A DNA stretch of 64,000 bases, taken from the NCBI GenBank assembly GCA_024304885.1, contig JALJOM010000008.1, forward strand, positions 408,501 through 472,500, given 5' to 3'. Below, piece after piece: positions 26,388-36,194 of this stretch (the first letter of the stretch is position 1; each line of letters begins with the position of its first letter). Under the pieces are notes generated by a model, which was not told the origin of the DNA, made no database searches, and was given only the letters and a program-made list of their open reading frames with translations. The DNA comes from Beijerinckiaceae bacterium (GTDB lineage Bacteria; Pseudomonadota; Alphaproteobacteria; Rhizobiales; Beijerinckiaceae). The translations under genes and the position numbers were made by a program.

Positions 26388-27761
26388 ATGGCGGTCATTC
26401 AAACTAGCAACAAGGCCTGTACCGTCAACCCGCTGAAGATGAGCCAGCCGATCGGCGGTGCGCTCGCCTTCATGGGAATCAAGGACAGCATGCCCTTGTT
26501 TCACGGCTCACAGGGCTGCACCTCCTTCGGCTTGGTGCTGTTCGTTCGCCATTTCAAAGAAGCGATCCCGCTTCAAACGACGGCCATGAGCGAAGTTGCG
26601 ACCGTGCTCGGCGGCTACGAGAACGTCGAGCAGGCGATCGTCAACATCTCCAACAAGCAGCGCGCACGGCTCATCGGCATCTGCTCGACAGGCGTCACCG
26701 AGACGAAGGGCGACGACGTCGACAGCTACATCAAGCTGGTTCGTCAGCAGCACCCCGAGCTCGACGGCATCTCGTTGGTTTACGTCTCGACGCCGGATTT
26801 CAAGGATTCGTTTCAGGACGGCTGGGAAAAGACTGTCGTCAAGATCATCGAGACCCTGGTGAAGGCACCCGAACCCGATGTGGTTCGCGACCCCAAGAAG
26901 CTCGTCGTGCTGCCGGGATGCCATTACACGCCTGGTGATCTCGACGAGCTGCGTGACATCATCGAAGGCTTCGGCTTCGAGGCGCTGTTCCTTCCTGATC
27001 TCGCGGCCTCTCTCGACGGTCATATTCCGGACGATTTCACGCCGACGACCCTCGGCGGGATTTCCCTCGAAGATATCGCCGGCCTCGGCAACGCGTCCCA
27101 TGCGATTGCGCTCAGCCCGCATATGCTACCGGCGGCCCAGGCTCTGGAGAAGAAGGCCGGCGTCCCGTTCAAACTCTTCGAGCGCATGATCGGGCTGCTC
27201 CCCACCGATGCCTTCATCAAGCATCTGATGGAGATCAGCGGGCGAGACGTGCCGGTGAAGTTCAAGCGCCAGAGGAGCCAGCTCGTCGATGCGATGCTCG
27301 ATGGCCACTTTCATACCGGAGGCAAGAAGATCGCCGTCGGCCTCGAGCCCGATTTCTTGATGGATCTCTCGAGCTTCCTCGTCGACATGGGCTGCCACAT
27401 CTCCGTCGCGGTTTCGACCAATGCCCAGCCCGTGCTCGAAAAGGTTCCGACCGAATCCGTTCTGATCGGTGACCTCGAGGATCTCGAGCGCATGGCCCCC
27501 GGTTGTGACCTCCTGATTACCCACGCGCACGGGCGTCAGGCGTCGGAGCGGCTCCATATACCGCTCTATCGCATGTTCCTTCCGATCTTCGATCGGCTCG
27601 GTGCCGGTCATATCACGACAGTAGGGTATCGCGGCGCACGCGATCGAATCTTCGAGATCGCCAATACGTTCATCGCGAATTCACATGTCGCGAAGCCGGA
27701 CACTTGGTATCCGCATCCGGGTGAAGAAACGGCACACGGCGTGCATTCCACTGCGCATTGA
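26388..27761 (+). CDS. nifN: FeMo-cofactor scaffold protein NifN
   Basis: The protein has 457 residues and is homologous to NifK (NKACTVNPLKMSQPIGGALA, HGSQGCTSFGLV, CSTGVTETKGDD). It pairs with NifE to form the scaffold on which the iron-molybdenum cofactor is completed. It starts nine bases after nifE, with GAGGTGGAG as ribosome binding site. Confidence 0.97.
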   Translation: MAVIQTSNKACTVNPLKMSQPIGGALAFMGIKDSMPLFHGSQGCTSFGLVLFVRHFKEAIPLQTTAMSEVATVLGGYENVEQAIVNISNKQRARLIGICSTGVTETKGDDVDSYIKLVRQQHPELDGISLVYVSTPDFKDSFQDGWEKTVVKIIETLVKAPEPDVVRDPKKLVVLPGCHYTPGDLDELRDIIEGFGFEALFLPDLAASLDGHIPDDFTPTTLGGISLEDIAGLGNASHAIALSPHMLPAAQALEKKAGVPFKLFERMIGLLPTDAFIKHLMEISGRDVPVKFKRQRSQLVDAMLDGHFHTGGKKIAVGLEPDFLMDLSSFLVDMGCHISVAVSTNAQPVLEKVPTESVLIGDLEDLERMAPGCDLLITHAHGRQASERLHIPLYRMFLPIFDRLGAGHITTVGYRGARDRIFEIANTFIANSHVAKPDTWYPHPGEETAHGVHSTAH

Positions 27762-27804
27762 CGAGCATGAACGTGCCTGCGCAGGCAGGCCGAGCGGAGG
27801 TCGC

Positions 27805-28203
27805 ATGAAAGTCGCGTTTGCCACCCAGGATCTGGAGCGGGTCGATGCCCACTTCGGCTGGGCCAAGAACATCTCGATCTACGACGTGACGCCGGACGGG
27901 CATCAATTCCTCGAGACGATCGCGTTCAGCGGGGATCTCCAAGAGGACGGCAACGAGGACAAGCTCGAGCCGAAAATCAATGCGGTGAAGGATTGCGCGA
28001 TCCTCTACGTAGCGGCGATCGGTGGCTCCGGTGCCGCGCGCGTGGTGGCGAACAATATCTTCCCGATGAAGGTGAAAGAGCCGGAGACGATCGCCGAGCT
28101 CCTCGACAAGCTGCACGACGTGCTGAAAGCTCCCGCTCCCCCGCCTTGGTTGAGAAAGGCGATGGCGAAGGGTGCCGAGAAAGAAATCGACTACGAAGAT
28201 TGA
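27805..28203 (+). CDS. nifX: FeMo-cofactor carrier protein NifX
   Basis: The protein has 132 residues. It is a dinitrogenase-cofactor-binding fold protein (MKVAFATQDLERVDAHFGWA, then ILYVAAIGGSGAARVV). NifX binds NifB-cofactor and VK-cluster and hands them to NifEN. The ATG at 27805 has CGGAGGTCGC directly upstream. Confidence 0.95.
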   Translation: MKVAFATQDLERVDAHFGWAKNISIYDVTPDGHQFLETIAFSGDLQEDGNEDKLEPKINAVKDCAILYVAAIGGSGAARVVANNIFPMKVKEPETIAELLDKLHDVLKAPAPPPWLRKAMAKGAEKEIDYED

Positions 28204-28211
28204 GGTGAACC

Positions 28212-28682
28212 ATGTCGGACGTCGCTGTAGCAGACCCCAAGGCCGAGACCCTTGCAAGACCATTCGTGAAAGAGCTCATCAAGCAATGGCGTGCGCAGGA
28301 CATGCACGGCGCCTGGGAGAACAAGTCGGATTTCGATCTGATCGAGCCCTACATCGTCGACAAGGTGAAACGGCGCGAAATTCCTCTGGTCGGCGATCCG
28401 GATCCGGAAACCATTTGGCGGCTCGAGCTTTTCTACAACGCGATCGGGCTCACGATCGAGCGCGCGACCGGCTGCATGGTGTCGCCCATGATGAAAATGT
28501 CCCACGAAGGCTTCGGACGAATCATTTTGATGGCCGGGCGCCTCATCGTCGTCAACAAGATGCTGCGCGATGTGCATCGCTTCGGCTTCGATACGCTCGA
28601 GAAGCTCGCCGACGAAGGCGACAAGGCGGTGAACGCCGGTGTCGACATGATCAACAAGTATCCCGACGTCGCAAAATACTGA
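28212..28682 (+). CDS. NifX-associated nitrogen fixation protein (DUF269)
   Basis: The protein has 156 residues and is of the family that follows nifX in proteobacterial nif clusters ([20 protein letters not shown], later [20 protein letters not shown]). It is cytoplasmic with no known catalytic motif. It is eight bases downstream of nifX. Confidence 0.93.
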   Translation: MSDVAVADPKAETLARPFVKELIKQWRAQDMHGAWENKSDFDLIEPYIVDKVKRREIPLVGDPDPETIWRLELFYNAIGLTIERATGCMVSPMMKMSHEGFGRIILMAGRLIVVNKMLRDVHRFGFDTLEKLADEGDKAVNAGVDMINKYPDVAKY

Positions 28683-28707
28683 AACGACGGATCGCGAGGT
28701 TTTGCAG

Positions 28708-28908
28708 ATGAGCGATGTCGACGAGCTGAAGGCCGAGATCAAGAAACTGTCCGCGAAGGCGATGCAGGCCAAGATGGACCTGCACGACCTTTCGGAGGAG
28801 CTTCCCGTCAACTGGCAGCAGATCCTGACGGTGGCTCAACGTGCACATGAATCCTTCGAGATTCTGGAACGCAAACGTGCCGAGCTGAGTGCGGCATCGC
28901 TGGCCTGA
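28708..28908 (+). CDS. Small helical nif protein, DUF683 / CCE_0567 family
   Basis: The protein has 66 residues, nearly all helix (DELKAEIKKLSAKAMQAKMD, then DLSEELPVNWQQI). Family members form small helical bundles and always sit in nif operons; the function is unknown. I chose the ATG at 28708; a TTG lies two codons upstream. Confidence 0.93.
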   Translation: MSDVDELKAEIKKLSAKAMQAKMDLHDLSEELPVNWQQILTVAQRAHESFEILERKRAELSAASLA

Positions 28909-28934
28909 GCCGGCGGTTGGAAGGGGAAGTGACC

Positions 28935-29246
28935 ATGGAAGCGAAGGTGACGCGTGGCGGCCGCAAGTGGGAGCCGGAGTTTCTGACGTCGATCGATCCG
29001 GACACGTGTATCGGTTGCGGACGCTGCTACAAGGTCTGTGGTCGCGATGTGATGACCCTGAAAGGCGTGAACGAGGACGGCGATATCGTCCCTCTCGAGG
29101 ACGAGGACGACGACGATTTCGACCGTAAGGTCATGGCGATGAATGACCCGGACGCCTGCATCGGATGTGGCGCCTGCGCGCGAGTGTGCCCCAAGGATTG
29201 CCAAATTCATACCAAGGAAAGTGAGCTCGAGGCCCTGGAGGCTTAA
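28935..29246 (+). CDS. fdxB: Nif-specific ferredoxin III (FdxB)
   Basis: The protein has 103 residues. Two [4Fe-4S] motifs, CIGCGRCYKVC and CIGCGACARVC, are separated by an acidic segment (EDEDDDDFD), as in FdxB. It is probably an electron donor in cofactor assembly or to NifH. The ATG at 28935 follows GGAAGGGGAAGTGACC; a TTG at 28917 is a less likely start. Confidence 0.95.
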   Translation: MEAKVTRGGRKWEPEFLTSIDPDTCIGCGRCYKVCGRDVMTLKGVNEDGDIVPLEDEDDDDFDRKVMAMNDPDACIGCGACARVCPKDCQIHTKESELEALEA

Positions 29247-29364
29247 GGGTCGCTACCGTTGGGGCTCGCCTCGGAAGGCTCGACGTACCTCGTCCCAAAG
29301 CCGTTTTCCCGTTTCGGGGCCCTGGAAACGCTCCCCGATTGACTTCGTGCGGGTGGGGGTGACG

Positions 29365-29979
29365 ATGGAGCACCAATGCGTTTCGTCCATCGTTCCCGAT
29401 CCTTCCGGAAACGATGAGCATTTCGATCGGCATGTGCTCGGGCGCATGCTTTTGCACGCGTCGGTCGAAGCCGAACGGTCCTCGGAGCCTGTCACCCATC
29501 GGCTGGGTGTCGTCGGGGAGGATTTGGCCGCGCTGCAATGTTATCTTCGGTTGGAGGTCGATCGACCGGCCGCGATCGACGCGGACAGGGAGGCCGAGGA
29601 CGAGGAGCTGATGCTTCGCGCGCTGCTCGTGCAGAACATCTCGCTCGAAGGTCCGGTTGGACCTTGGCTCGCGGCAATTGTCGCACGGCGCGCTCTCGAG
29701 CCGAACCACTTGTGGGAAGATCTGGGCCTCGCCGCGCGCAGTGATCTCTCCAAGCTGCTCCTACGTCATTTCGGTGCGCTCGCCGGGAAGAATACACGCA
29801 ACATGCGATGGAAGAAATTCCTCTATCGGTCACTTTGCGAGGCCGAGGGATTTTCCATGTGCCCTTCGCCGACCTGCGACGCGTGCCCTGAATTCGATAT
29901 GTGCTATGGAGACGACTCGCCCGAGTCGGCCCTTGCGCGCATCAATCGGCAATCGGCCGTCACCTCCACGATGTGTTGA
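29365..29979 (+). CDS. nifQ: Molybdenum-processing protein NifQ
   Basis: The protein has 204 residues. It ends in the NifQ cysteine motif CPSPTCDACPEFDMC (C-x4-C-x2-C-x5-C). NifQ carries a Mo-Fe-S cluster and donates molybdenum to NifEN. I chose the ATG at 29365, with GGGGGTGACG upstream. It is the last recognisable gene of the nif operon. Confidence 0.93.
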   Translation: MEHQCVSSIVPDPSGNDEHFDRHVLGRMLLHASVEAERSSEPVTHRLGVVGEDLAALQCYLRLEVDRPAAIDADREAEDEELMLRALLVQNISLEGPVGPWLAAIVARRALEPNHLWEDLGLAARSDLSKLLLRHFGALAGKNTRNMRWKKFLYRSLCEAEGFSMCPSPTCDACPEFDMCYGDDSPESALARINRQSAVTSTMC

Positions 29980-30433
29980 AGCTTCTCGTTGAGAAACGAC
30001 CGGTCGCGCGGCATCGAGCTCGTGCGTCAGGGGGTGCGATCGACGTGGTGGGTTCGACACCGTGCCCAATCAGGATTTCACTGGGCATCGGGGCGGGAGT
30101 ACCTGCCCGAATATTGTGCTCGGCCTCGATGAGCCCCGTAAGGCTCCGACCTGCCGGGACGTCCCGTCGAACCGGCAGCTACTACTGCCCCGTCCGCATT
30201 CATAGCGCCCGCGCGGTCTTGTTCGACGATCGGCGCGAAATCTCGATCGGGCGGCTCCTTCATGCCGCCGCTGAATGGCTTCGCGCAGTGTCGTCGCATC
30301 GAAGCACGATGGGTATCCCGTGCGCGCCGGCGGGGTGATGGGGGCCGCGCGATCGAGCTCCGGTGCGGCTGCTTCGACGCCGGTCGGGTCCCGACCTCGT
30401 CGCCGCAGCGGCGGTGTCGATGCGCGCGAATCG

Positions 30434-30545
30434 CTGGAGCGCTTTCCGATCCCAGAATATCGCAAAGCAGCTCTACATCATTGTTCTGTCGAATTTTCGG
30501 ATCGATGTCGCCGTTGCGAAACTTCGCCAGACGAATGCGAACAGA
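30434..30545 (-). repeat. Family A palindromic repeat, diverged inverted copy
   Basis: It contains GGAGCGCTTTCCGATCC, then CAGCTCTACATCATTGTTCT and the ATTTTCG/AATGCG segments in the same order as the copy at 16233-16335. Confidence 0.6.
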
Positions 30546-30621
30546 GGTGTGGTTCGCAGGACAGCGCTGCAAGACTGAACTTCGAGCGGAATGGCGCGAG
30601 AAGCGGGATTTCGCCGACCTC

Positions 30622-30765
30622 ACGGTGAGCGCGCGAGAGCGGGATGAGGAAAAGTGCACAGCGGTTTTCCGTCCGCTTCCCGCTCTGAACTTTTGAAATC
30701 GGCCGCTTTTCAACACTTTGGAGCGATTCGATCCAAAGTGATGAAACGTGATCTAAACGGGAAGG
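30622..30765 (+). repeat. Family B palindromic repeat, copy 1
   Basis: AGAGCGGGATGAGGAAAAG and TTCCCGCTCTGAACTTTTG, then CGATTCGATCCAAAGT. It matches 58412-58531 over its whole length with scattered differences. Confidence 0.75.
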
Positions 30766-30946
30766 TTGTCTACGTGCTCGGCGTGCAAGCGGTGCGGGGG
30801 AGCTGGCGACCCCCGATCGGGGCAGATCGGAACGAGATCGAACAGGCTGCTGCCGTTTGTGGCAATTCCCTCTGCGGGAACCGGCTCCCGCTGGCGGAAT
30901 GGCGCTGGACCAAGGGCTTGCAAAATTGATCTATCGCATTATGTCG

Positions 30947-30974
30947 ATTGACATCCGTAATATGATTACTAGAT
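30947..30974 (+). promoter_or_regulatory. Possible sigma70-type promoter of the FAD monooxygenase gene
   Basis: TTGACA, 16 bases, TAGATA, in the only AT-rich part of the intergenic region, about 85 bases before the gene. The -10 element is weak. Confidence 0.4.
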
Positions 30975-31058
30975 ACAACCTATAGCTGTCTATCGGCGCA
31001 ATCTCACCGCGTGTGATCTTGCCGGATGCCGTGATCTTCCGAGGCGAGCGTCCCGATT

Positions 31059-32672
31059 ATGAACCTTCGAAAAGTTCCGGTCTTGGTCGTCGGTGCCGGG
31101 ATCGCGGGCTTGGCCGCGGCCACTCTGCTCGCCTGGCGCGGGGTCCCCTGCCTCGTCGTCGAGCGGCGCAATGCGCCGTCGCGCCACCCGCGCGCGCATG
31201 GCCTCGACCTGCGCAGCCTGGAGCTCTTGCGTGTCGTCCCGGGCCTCGAGGACGACCTACGTGCCGCGACGCAGGCCGAGTTCAACGATTTCATGATCGT
31301 CATCGCCGAAAGCGTGGCCGGATCCGAGGTCGGCAAGCTGAGCGCGGCGGCGGGATACGATGCGCGGAGCTTGTCCCCGGCGACGATCTGCAGTGCGGGG
31401 CAGGATCGCATCGAGCCGATTTTGCGCCGGCACGCTTGCGCACGCGGGGCGGAGGTCTTTTCGGCGACCGAGCTCGTCGATCTCGTCCCGGAGAGCGACG
31501 CCGTGCGGGCGCGCATTCGCGATCTGCGCGGCGGCATGACGACGGAGATCGTCGCGGACTTCGTCATCGCAGCGGACGGCACGAAGAGCAAAGTTCGTGA
31601 GACACTCGGGATCGCGACGCGGGGCCCGGGCGTGCTCGCCCATTCGATGTCGATTTTGTTCGCGGCCGATCTCGGTGTCGCGCTGCGTAACCGAAGCTTC
31701 GTGCTCTACTATCTGCAAAATCCGGACTTCGCGGGAACCTTCGTCCCTTCCGACGACAAGGATCGCGGGCAGCTCGACATCGAATATGATCCGACGCTCG
31801 AAAGCGTGTCCGAATTCGGCCAGGCGCGGTGCAGGCAACTGATTCGGGCGGCGCTCGGCATGCCCGACCTCGATGTGGTGGTCCTCGACGTCGTGCCTTG
31901 GGAAATCTGCGGCTTGGTCGCCACCAGAATGTCGGAGGGCCGGGTTTTTCTCGCCGGGGATGCCGCCCATTCCATGCCGCCGTTCGGCGGGCTCGGCGGC
32001 CAGGTCGCGATCCAGGATGCCGCCGATCTCGCCTGGAAGATCGCGATGGTGGTCGACGGCCATGCCGCGCGATCCTTGCTCGAAACCTACGATTCGGAAC
32101 GTCTGCCCGTGGGTCAGCTCGCAACGGCGCGCCAGATCGCCACCTGGGTCGCGCATATGCGCCCGGATCGCGCCGACATCGTCGATCCTTGGGCGCGCTG
32201 GGACAGTCTCGGCATCGCCATGGGCTACCGCTATCGGTCGGCCGCGATCCTCGACGACGGGACGGACGATGGCGCGCCGGTCGAGGATCCGCGCCGGCCC
32301 TCGGGCCGCCCGGGCACGAGGCTCGCCCATGTCGCGCTGGCGCAGGACGGTCGATCGGTCTCGACCCTGGACCTCGTCGGGAGCGGCTTCGTGCTGCTGA
32401 CGGCGTCGGAGGGTGGGGATTGGGCGCGAGCCGCAGAGGCGCTGGCGCTGGTTTCCGGGCTGCCGCTGAAGGCGATTCGCATCGGGACGGATATGATCGA
32501 CCCCGGTAGCAAGTTCCTGGAGCGCACCGGCCTCGGCGCGGGTGGCGCCCTCCTCGTGCGGCCCGACGGCTTCATCGCCTGGCGGTCGCGCGACGGGACT
32601 GCGGATCCGGCAGCGGTCCTCGAAGCGGCTCTCTCCCGCGTCCTCGGCCGGCCGCTCCTCAGAGCTTCTTGA
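31059..32672 (+). CDS. FAD-dependent aromatic monooxygenase family protein (PheA/TfdB class)
   Basis: The protein has 537 residues. It has the N-terminal FAD fold VLVVGAGIAGLAAATLLA, the DG-type segment FVIAADGTKSKVR, and the second FAD motif VFLAGDAAHSMPPFGGLG. The C-terminal thioredoxin-like part (VRPDGFIAWRSRDG) is typical of flavoprotein hydroxylases of phenols or polyketides. The substrate is unknown and no pathway genes adjoin. The coding end overlaps the next, opposite gene by 14 bases. Confidence 0.85.
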   Translation: MNLRKVPVLVVGAGIAGLAAATLLAWRGVPCLVVERRNAPSRHPRAHGLDLRSLELLRVVPGLEDDLRAATQAEFNDFMIVIAESVAGSEVGKLSAAAGYDARSLSPATICSAGQDRIEPILRRHACARGAEVFSATELVDLVPESDAVRARIRDLRGGMTTEIVADFVIAADGTKSKVRETLGIATRGPGVLAHSMSILFAADLGVALRNRSFVLYYLQNPDFAGTFVPSDDKDRGQLDIEYDPTLESVSEFGQARCRQLIRAALGMPDLDVVVLDVVPWEICGLVATRMSEGRVFLAGDAAHSMPPFGGLGGQVAIQDAADLAWKIAMVVDGHAARSLLETYDSERLPVGQLATARQIATWVAHMRPDRADIVDPWARWDSLGIAMGYRYRSAAILDDGTDDGAPVEDPRRPSGRPGTRLAHVALAQDGRSVSTLDLVGSGFVLLTASEGGDWARAAEALALVSGLPLKAIRIGTDMIDPGSKFLERTGLGAGGALLVRPDGFIAWRSRDGTADPAAVLEAALSRVLGRPLLRAS

Positions 32673-33468
32673 GGCCGAGGCCTCGTCCGTCCTTCGGATC
32701 CTTCATCCACGTGCCGTCGGCCTGGAGGTCGAGCTGGGTCGAATGCCCCTTGCGGGCCGTCAGGACGAGCCGGCCGCTGGCGAGCCGCCACCCGACCGGA
32801 TCGAAGATCACGATTCCTTGGTCACGGCAGGCCGGAGCGAGGAACGCCTTGCTGCCGCCCCTCGCGGGCGTCTTGTCGTCGAGCGTCAGCATGCAGCCCG
32901 TGTCCTTGCCGCCCTCGCGCAGGACCGCGTAGCGCCCCGGCATGTCGCTCGCGCGCAAGGTCGTGGCCGACACCGGTCCCTTCGCGGCGAGCTCGAGGCG
33001 CTCGGCAGGCGGACGGGTCGCAGCCGCTTCCGAGCCGGCGAGCGCGCTGACCGCGGTCAGGCGATAAAGCTCGTCCGCGGGTCCGCGAGCCGTGAGACGT
33101 TCGGCGGAATCCGCCGCGAATCGCAGCAGCGAGTAGCCGTCGATGTCGAGCAGCTCGACCTTGCCGTCGGCGCCGAATGCCCATCCCCGGGCATCGGCGA
33201 GGATCGGGAACGCCTTCCGGCAGCCATAGGGCAAGGAGACCAGCCGCGCTCCGCTGCTCGTGGTCTCGGTTCGAAGGGCGAGCCGGCATTTCCGGCCCGT
33301 CGCCTCGAGTGACAATTCCCATTGGCCGACGACGGCTTCCGGGCGCTGCGCGGCCGTGCCGGCCGGGAGCGCATCCCATGCCGGCAGTGCTACGGCGAAG
33401 GCCGTGCCCCAGGCGATCCGCCGGGCGATCCCGTTCCTCGATGCTGCCGTCGCGAGAACTCTGAACAT
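32659..33468 (-). CDS. Secreted protein with two AprI/Inh-like domains
   Basis: The protein has about 269 residues. After a hydrophobic N-terminal segment (RIAWGTAFAVALPAWDALPA) come two beta-barrel domains of the AprI/Inh metalloprotease-inhibitor type: GQWELSLEATGRKCRL with GRKCRL/YGCRKAF cysteines, and GRYAVLREGGKDTGCMLTL with GCMLTL/PACRD cysteines. Known AprI proteins inhibit secreted serralysin-type proteases; no such protease is in the window. The start at 33468 has GAGG upstream; an ATG at 33513 is the alternative. Confidence 0.7.
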   Translation of the reverse strand: MFRVLATAASRNGIARRIAWGTAFAVALPAWDALPAGTAAQRPEAVVGQWELSLEATGRKCRLALRTETTSSGARLVSLPYGCRKAFPILADARGWAFGADGKVELLDIDGYSLLRFAADSAERLTARGPADELYRLTAVSALAGSEAAATRPPAERLELAAKGPVSATTLRASDMPGRYAVLREGGKDTGCMLTLDDKTPARGGSKAFLAPACRDQGIVIFDPVGWRLASGRLVLTARKGHSTQLDLQADGTWMKDPKDGRGLGLKKL

Positions 33469-33513
33469 TTCGGCCTCGGTCCCGAGTGGTGGCGGCGGCT
33501 CGTCGCGCGCCAT

Positions 33514-33894
33514 TGGAGGCCTGCCGTCGCCGAAGCTCGATTGCGCTTCGGGCGCGATCCTATCCGCCGATGCATTCGAGCGCGAGTCGTGAAACCTGGA
33601 CCCGACGCAGTCCTGCGGTCGGCACGGCAGGTCGAATCCTGCTCGCCTTCAGGTCGAGAAATCCCGCAACCCGCGGTGGATAGGTCTCGTGACCGGCGAG
33701 GCGAAACTGCAGACGGGGCGCCAATTGGTTGATCTGTTGCGGATTTGTCACGCGGCCGCGCTCGTTGCCGGAACACGGGTTTTTCGTGTCGGCCAGGGGG
33801 GCGGTAGTGCGTCTTCCCGCTTCGAGAGAGCGCTCCGACCTGTGTCGTATTCGGGCGGCCTGCGGGTCTGCGCCCTCGGAAGGAGATTTCAACA
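33514..33894. other. Gene-free stretch before the TonB receptor
   Basis: No gene and no repeat. It presumably holds the promoter of the receptor, which I could not place. GGAAGGAGA just before 33895 is a strong ribosome binding site. Confidence 0.5.
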
Positions 33895-36168
33895 ATGCGT
33901 ACTTCGATCCAGTGCTCGCACGCCGGCCTGGCGCGCGAGCTGATCACGACCACGATTCTCGTCACGCTCGGGACCGGAGTTGCCGGCTCGGTGCATGCGC
34001 AGGTCCCACCGGCGCCGACGACCGGCGGCAGCGTCGGCCTGCCGACCATCGATGTCGAAGGCGCAGGAACCGCCGGCCCCGGCGGCCGGTTCACCGGCTA
34101 CATGGTCCAGAACGCGGTCTCGGCGACGAAGACCAATCTGCCGATTCTGCAGACCCCCGCGGCGATCCAGGTCGTACCGCGCGAGACTATGGACGACCAG
34201 CAGGTGATCGGGGTCCAGCAGGCGATCGTCGGCAATGTCAGCAGCGTCACCCCGACGTCGCCGCAGTTGGGTGGCATCGCTTTCACGATTCGAGGCTTCA
34301 ATGTCGGCCAGGCGTTCTTCCGGAACGGCCTGCGGCAACCGCAGAGCCTCAACATCGATACGCAGAACTTGCAGTCGATCGAGGTGCTGAAGGGCCCTGC
34401 CGCGATTCTCTACGGTCGCATCGAGCCGGGCGGCCTCGTCAATCTCGTGCCGAAGCGCCCCTTGCTCGTGCCCTACTACTCGGTCCAGGAGCAGGTCGGG
34501 TCCTACAGCCTGACCAGAACGACCGTCGATGCCACCGGCCCGGTGACTCCCGATCGAGCGCTCGCCTACCGGATCAACCTCGATTACACGGCGGCGAATT
34601 CGTTCCGGGACTTCGTCGGCGACGAGAACATATTCGTCGCACCGACGCTGTCCTATCGGCCGAGCGAGGACTTCGTCCTGAACATCGACGGCGAATATCA
34701 GAAGTATCGTTTCGTGGACGACACGACGGGCCTGGTCGCTCTCGGACGGCGACCGGCGCCGATCCCGATCAGCCGCTACCTCGGGGACCCGTCCGTCACC
34801 ACGAGGTTCAAATCCTTCCAGGAGCGCGGGTTCTTCGGCTACGACTGGACCTACAAGTTCCTGCCGAGTTGGAGCGTGACCAATCGCTTCTCGTACACGA
34901 CGTCCACGACGTTCACGGCGCCGACCTCGGTCACCGGCTTCACGTCCGCGACGGGCCTCGCGACGCGCGGGCTGCGATTCGGTGCCTTCGACGTCCAAGC
35001 GATCGCCACGAATCTCGACCTCAACGGAAAGGTCGAGATCGGCCCGCTCGAGCACAACCTGCTCGCCGGCGTCGACTATTTCAACTACTACCAGCCCAAC
35101 AGGGGCTACATCCAGAAGCCTCCAGGCGCTTCCGGCATCCTGCCCATAAACATCTATCAGCCCATATATGCCGGGACAGGTCTGCCGGCATTCCCGAACA
35201 ACAATTTCGTGATCAACCGTGACAATTGGGTCGGTATCTACGGGCAGGACATGATCTCCTTCGCCGACGATCGCCTGCATTTGCTTCTCGGTGGCCGCTA
35301 CGACTGGGCGGAATTCAACAATACCTTCACCATCGGTACGGCCGCCCAGGCCGCTGCGGCCTTCAAGGCGCGCAATGCCGAAGCCTTCAGTCCGCGTGTC
35401 GCCGCGGTCGTCCAACCTTTGCCGTGGCTGTCCTTCTACGGCAGCTACGCCCGCTCGCTCGGGACCGACAGTGCCTTGTTCGCGGGCGCGACCGCACCGC
35501 TCGATCCACAGCAAGCCGTCCAATACGAGGGCGGCGTCAAGGTGGAGCTCTTCGACAGGCGGCTGCTGGCGACGCTCGCCGTCTACGATATCGTCAAGAC
35601 CAACATCGCGCAATCCACCATGGTCCCGAACGTCTTCGAGAACATCGATGCCGAGAGCAGGGGCGTCGAGGTCGACATCGTCGGGCGGCTGGACGACCAT
35701 TGGAGCGTGATCGCCAACTACAGCCACATCGACGCCCGCATCACCAAGGACATCAACGCCGGCGCGCTCGCCCCCGGCCTGGTTCGAGCCTGCAATGTCA
35801 ACGGCCTGACCGGCGGCAATACGGGCTGTCGGCTCGCCGGGATTCCGCTCGACGCAGGCAATGTCTGGCTGAAGTACGATGCCGCCGGATGGCTCGAAGG
35901 GCTCAGTGCCGCGGCCGGGTTCAACGCCGCAGGGATCCGGTACGGCGACAACGAGAACACGTTCGAGCTGCCGGCCTACGTACTTTTCAACGCCATGCTG
36001 TCCTACAGATTCACTTTTCTCGGCACTCGCGTCACGGCGCAAGTCAACGGGACCAATCTTCTCGACCAGACCTGGTATGCGAACTCGGGCAGCCCGTTCG
36101 CGACACGGTTCCGGGTAACGCCCGGCGCGCCGCGCACGATCCTCGGCTCCCTGCGCGTCGAGTTCTGA
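33895..36168 (+). CDS. TonB-dependent outer-membrane receptor, siderophore type
   Basis: The protein has 757 residues. A signal peptide is followed by a plug domain (about 65-180; IQVVPRETMDDQQ, IRGF, IEVLKGPAAILYGRIEPGG) and a 22-strand barrel ending in the aromatic LRVEF. There is no N-terminal signalling extension, so it is a plain transporter. Siderophore-receptor homology suggests ferric-siderophore uptake. However, the convergent neighbours are mbnP/mbnH, whose relatives sit next to TonB receptors for copper-methanobactin, so a copper chelate is also possible. Confidence 0.9.
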   Translation: MRTSIQCSHAGLARELITTTILVTLGTGVAGSVHAQVPPAPTTGGSVGLPTIDVEGAGTAGPGGRFTGYMVQNAVSATKTNLPILQTPAAIQVVPRETMDDQQVIGVQQAIVGNVSSVTPTSPQLGGIAFTIRGFNVGQAFFRNGLRQPQSLNIDTQNLQSIEVLKGPAAILYGRIEPGGLVNLVPKRPLLVPYYSVQEQVGSYSLTRTTVDATGPVTPDRALAYRINLDYTAANSFRDFVGDENIFVAPTLSYRPSEDFVLNIDGEYQKYRFVDDTTGLVALGRRPAPIPISRYLGDPSVTTRFKSFQERGFFGYDWTYKFLPSWSVTNRFSYTTSTTFTAPTSVTGFTSATGLATRGLRFGAFDVQAIATNLDLNGKVEIGPLEHNLLAGVDYFNYYQPNRGYIQKPPGASGILPINIYQPIYAGTGLPAFPNNNFVINRDNWVGIYGQDMISFADDRLHLLLGGRYDWAEFNNTFTIGTAAQAAAAFKARNAEAFSPRVAAVVQPLPWLSFYGSYARSLGTDSALFAGATAPLDPQQAVQYEGGVKVELFDRRLLATLAVYDIVKTNIAQSTMVPNVFENIDAESRGVEVDIVGRLDDHWSVIANYSHIDARITKDINAGALAPGLVRACNVNGLTGGNTGCRLAGIPLDAGNVWLKYDAAGWLEGLSAAAGFNAAGIRYGDNENTFELPAYVLFNAMLSYRFTFLGTRVTAQVNGTNLLDQTWYANSGSPFATRFRVTPGAPRTILGSLRVEF

Positions 36169-36194
36169 AGTCGCGTGCCGTGCTGCCCGCGTCG

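Larger units (their letters stand above)
29980..31058. other. 1.08-kb gene-free stretch with repeats and a promoter
   Basis: I see no gene. It holds a family A repeat (30434-30545), a family B repeat (30622-30765) and an AT-rich promoter region near 30945-30975. The short open frames are arginine-rich and have no homology I recognise. Confidence 0.6.

Noticed and set aside
24312..26504. 730-codon minus-strand frame opposite nifE
   Set aside because: Shadow frame; nifE and its BFD domains account for the sequence.
30078..30716. 212-codon minus-strand frame after nifQ
   Set aside because: It runs through family A and B repeats and is Arg/Ser-rich with no domain.
33895..36168. Proven methanobactin importer (MbnT)
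   Set aside because: The sequence is of the general siderophore-receptor type and no methanobactin genes are in the window; only a possible link is kept.
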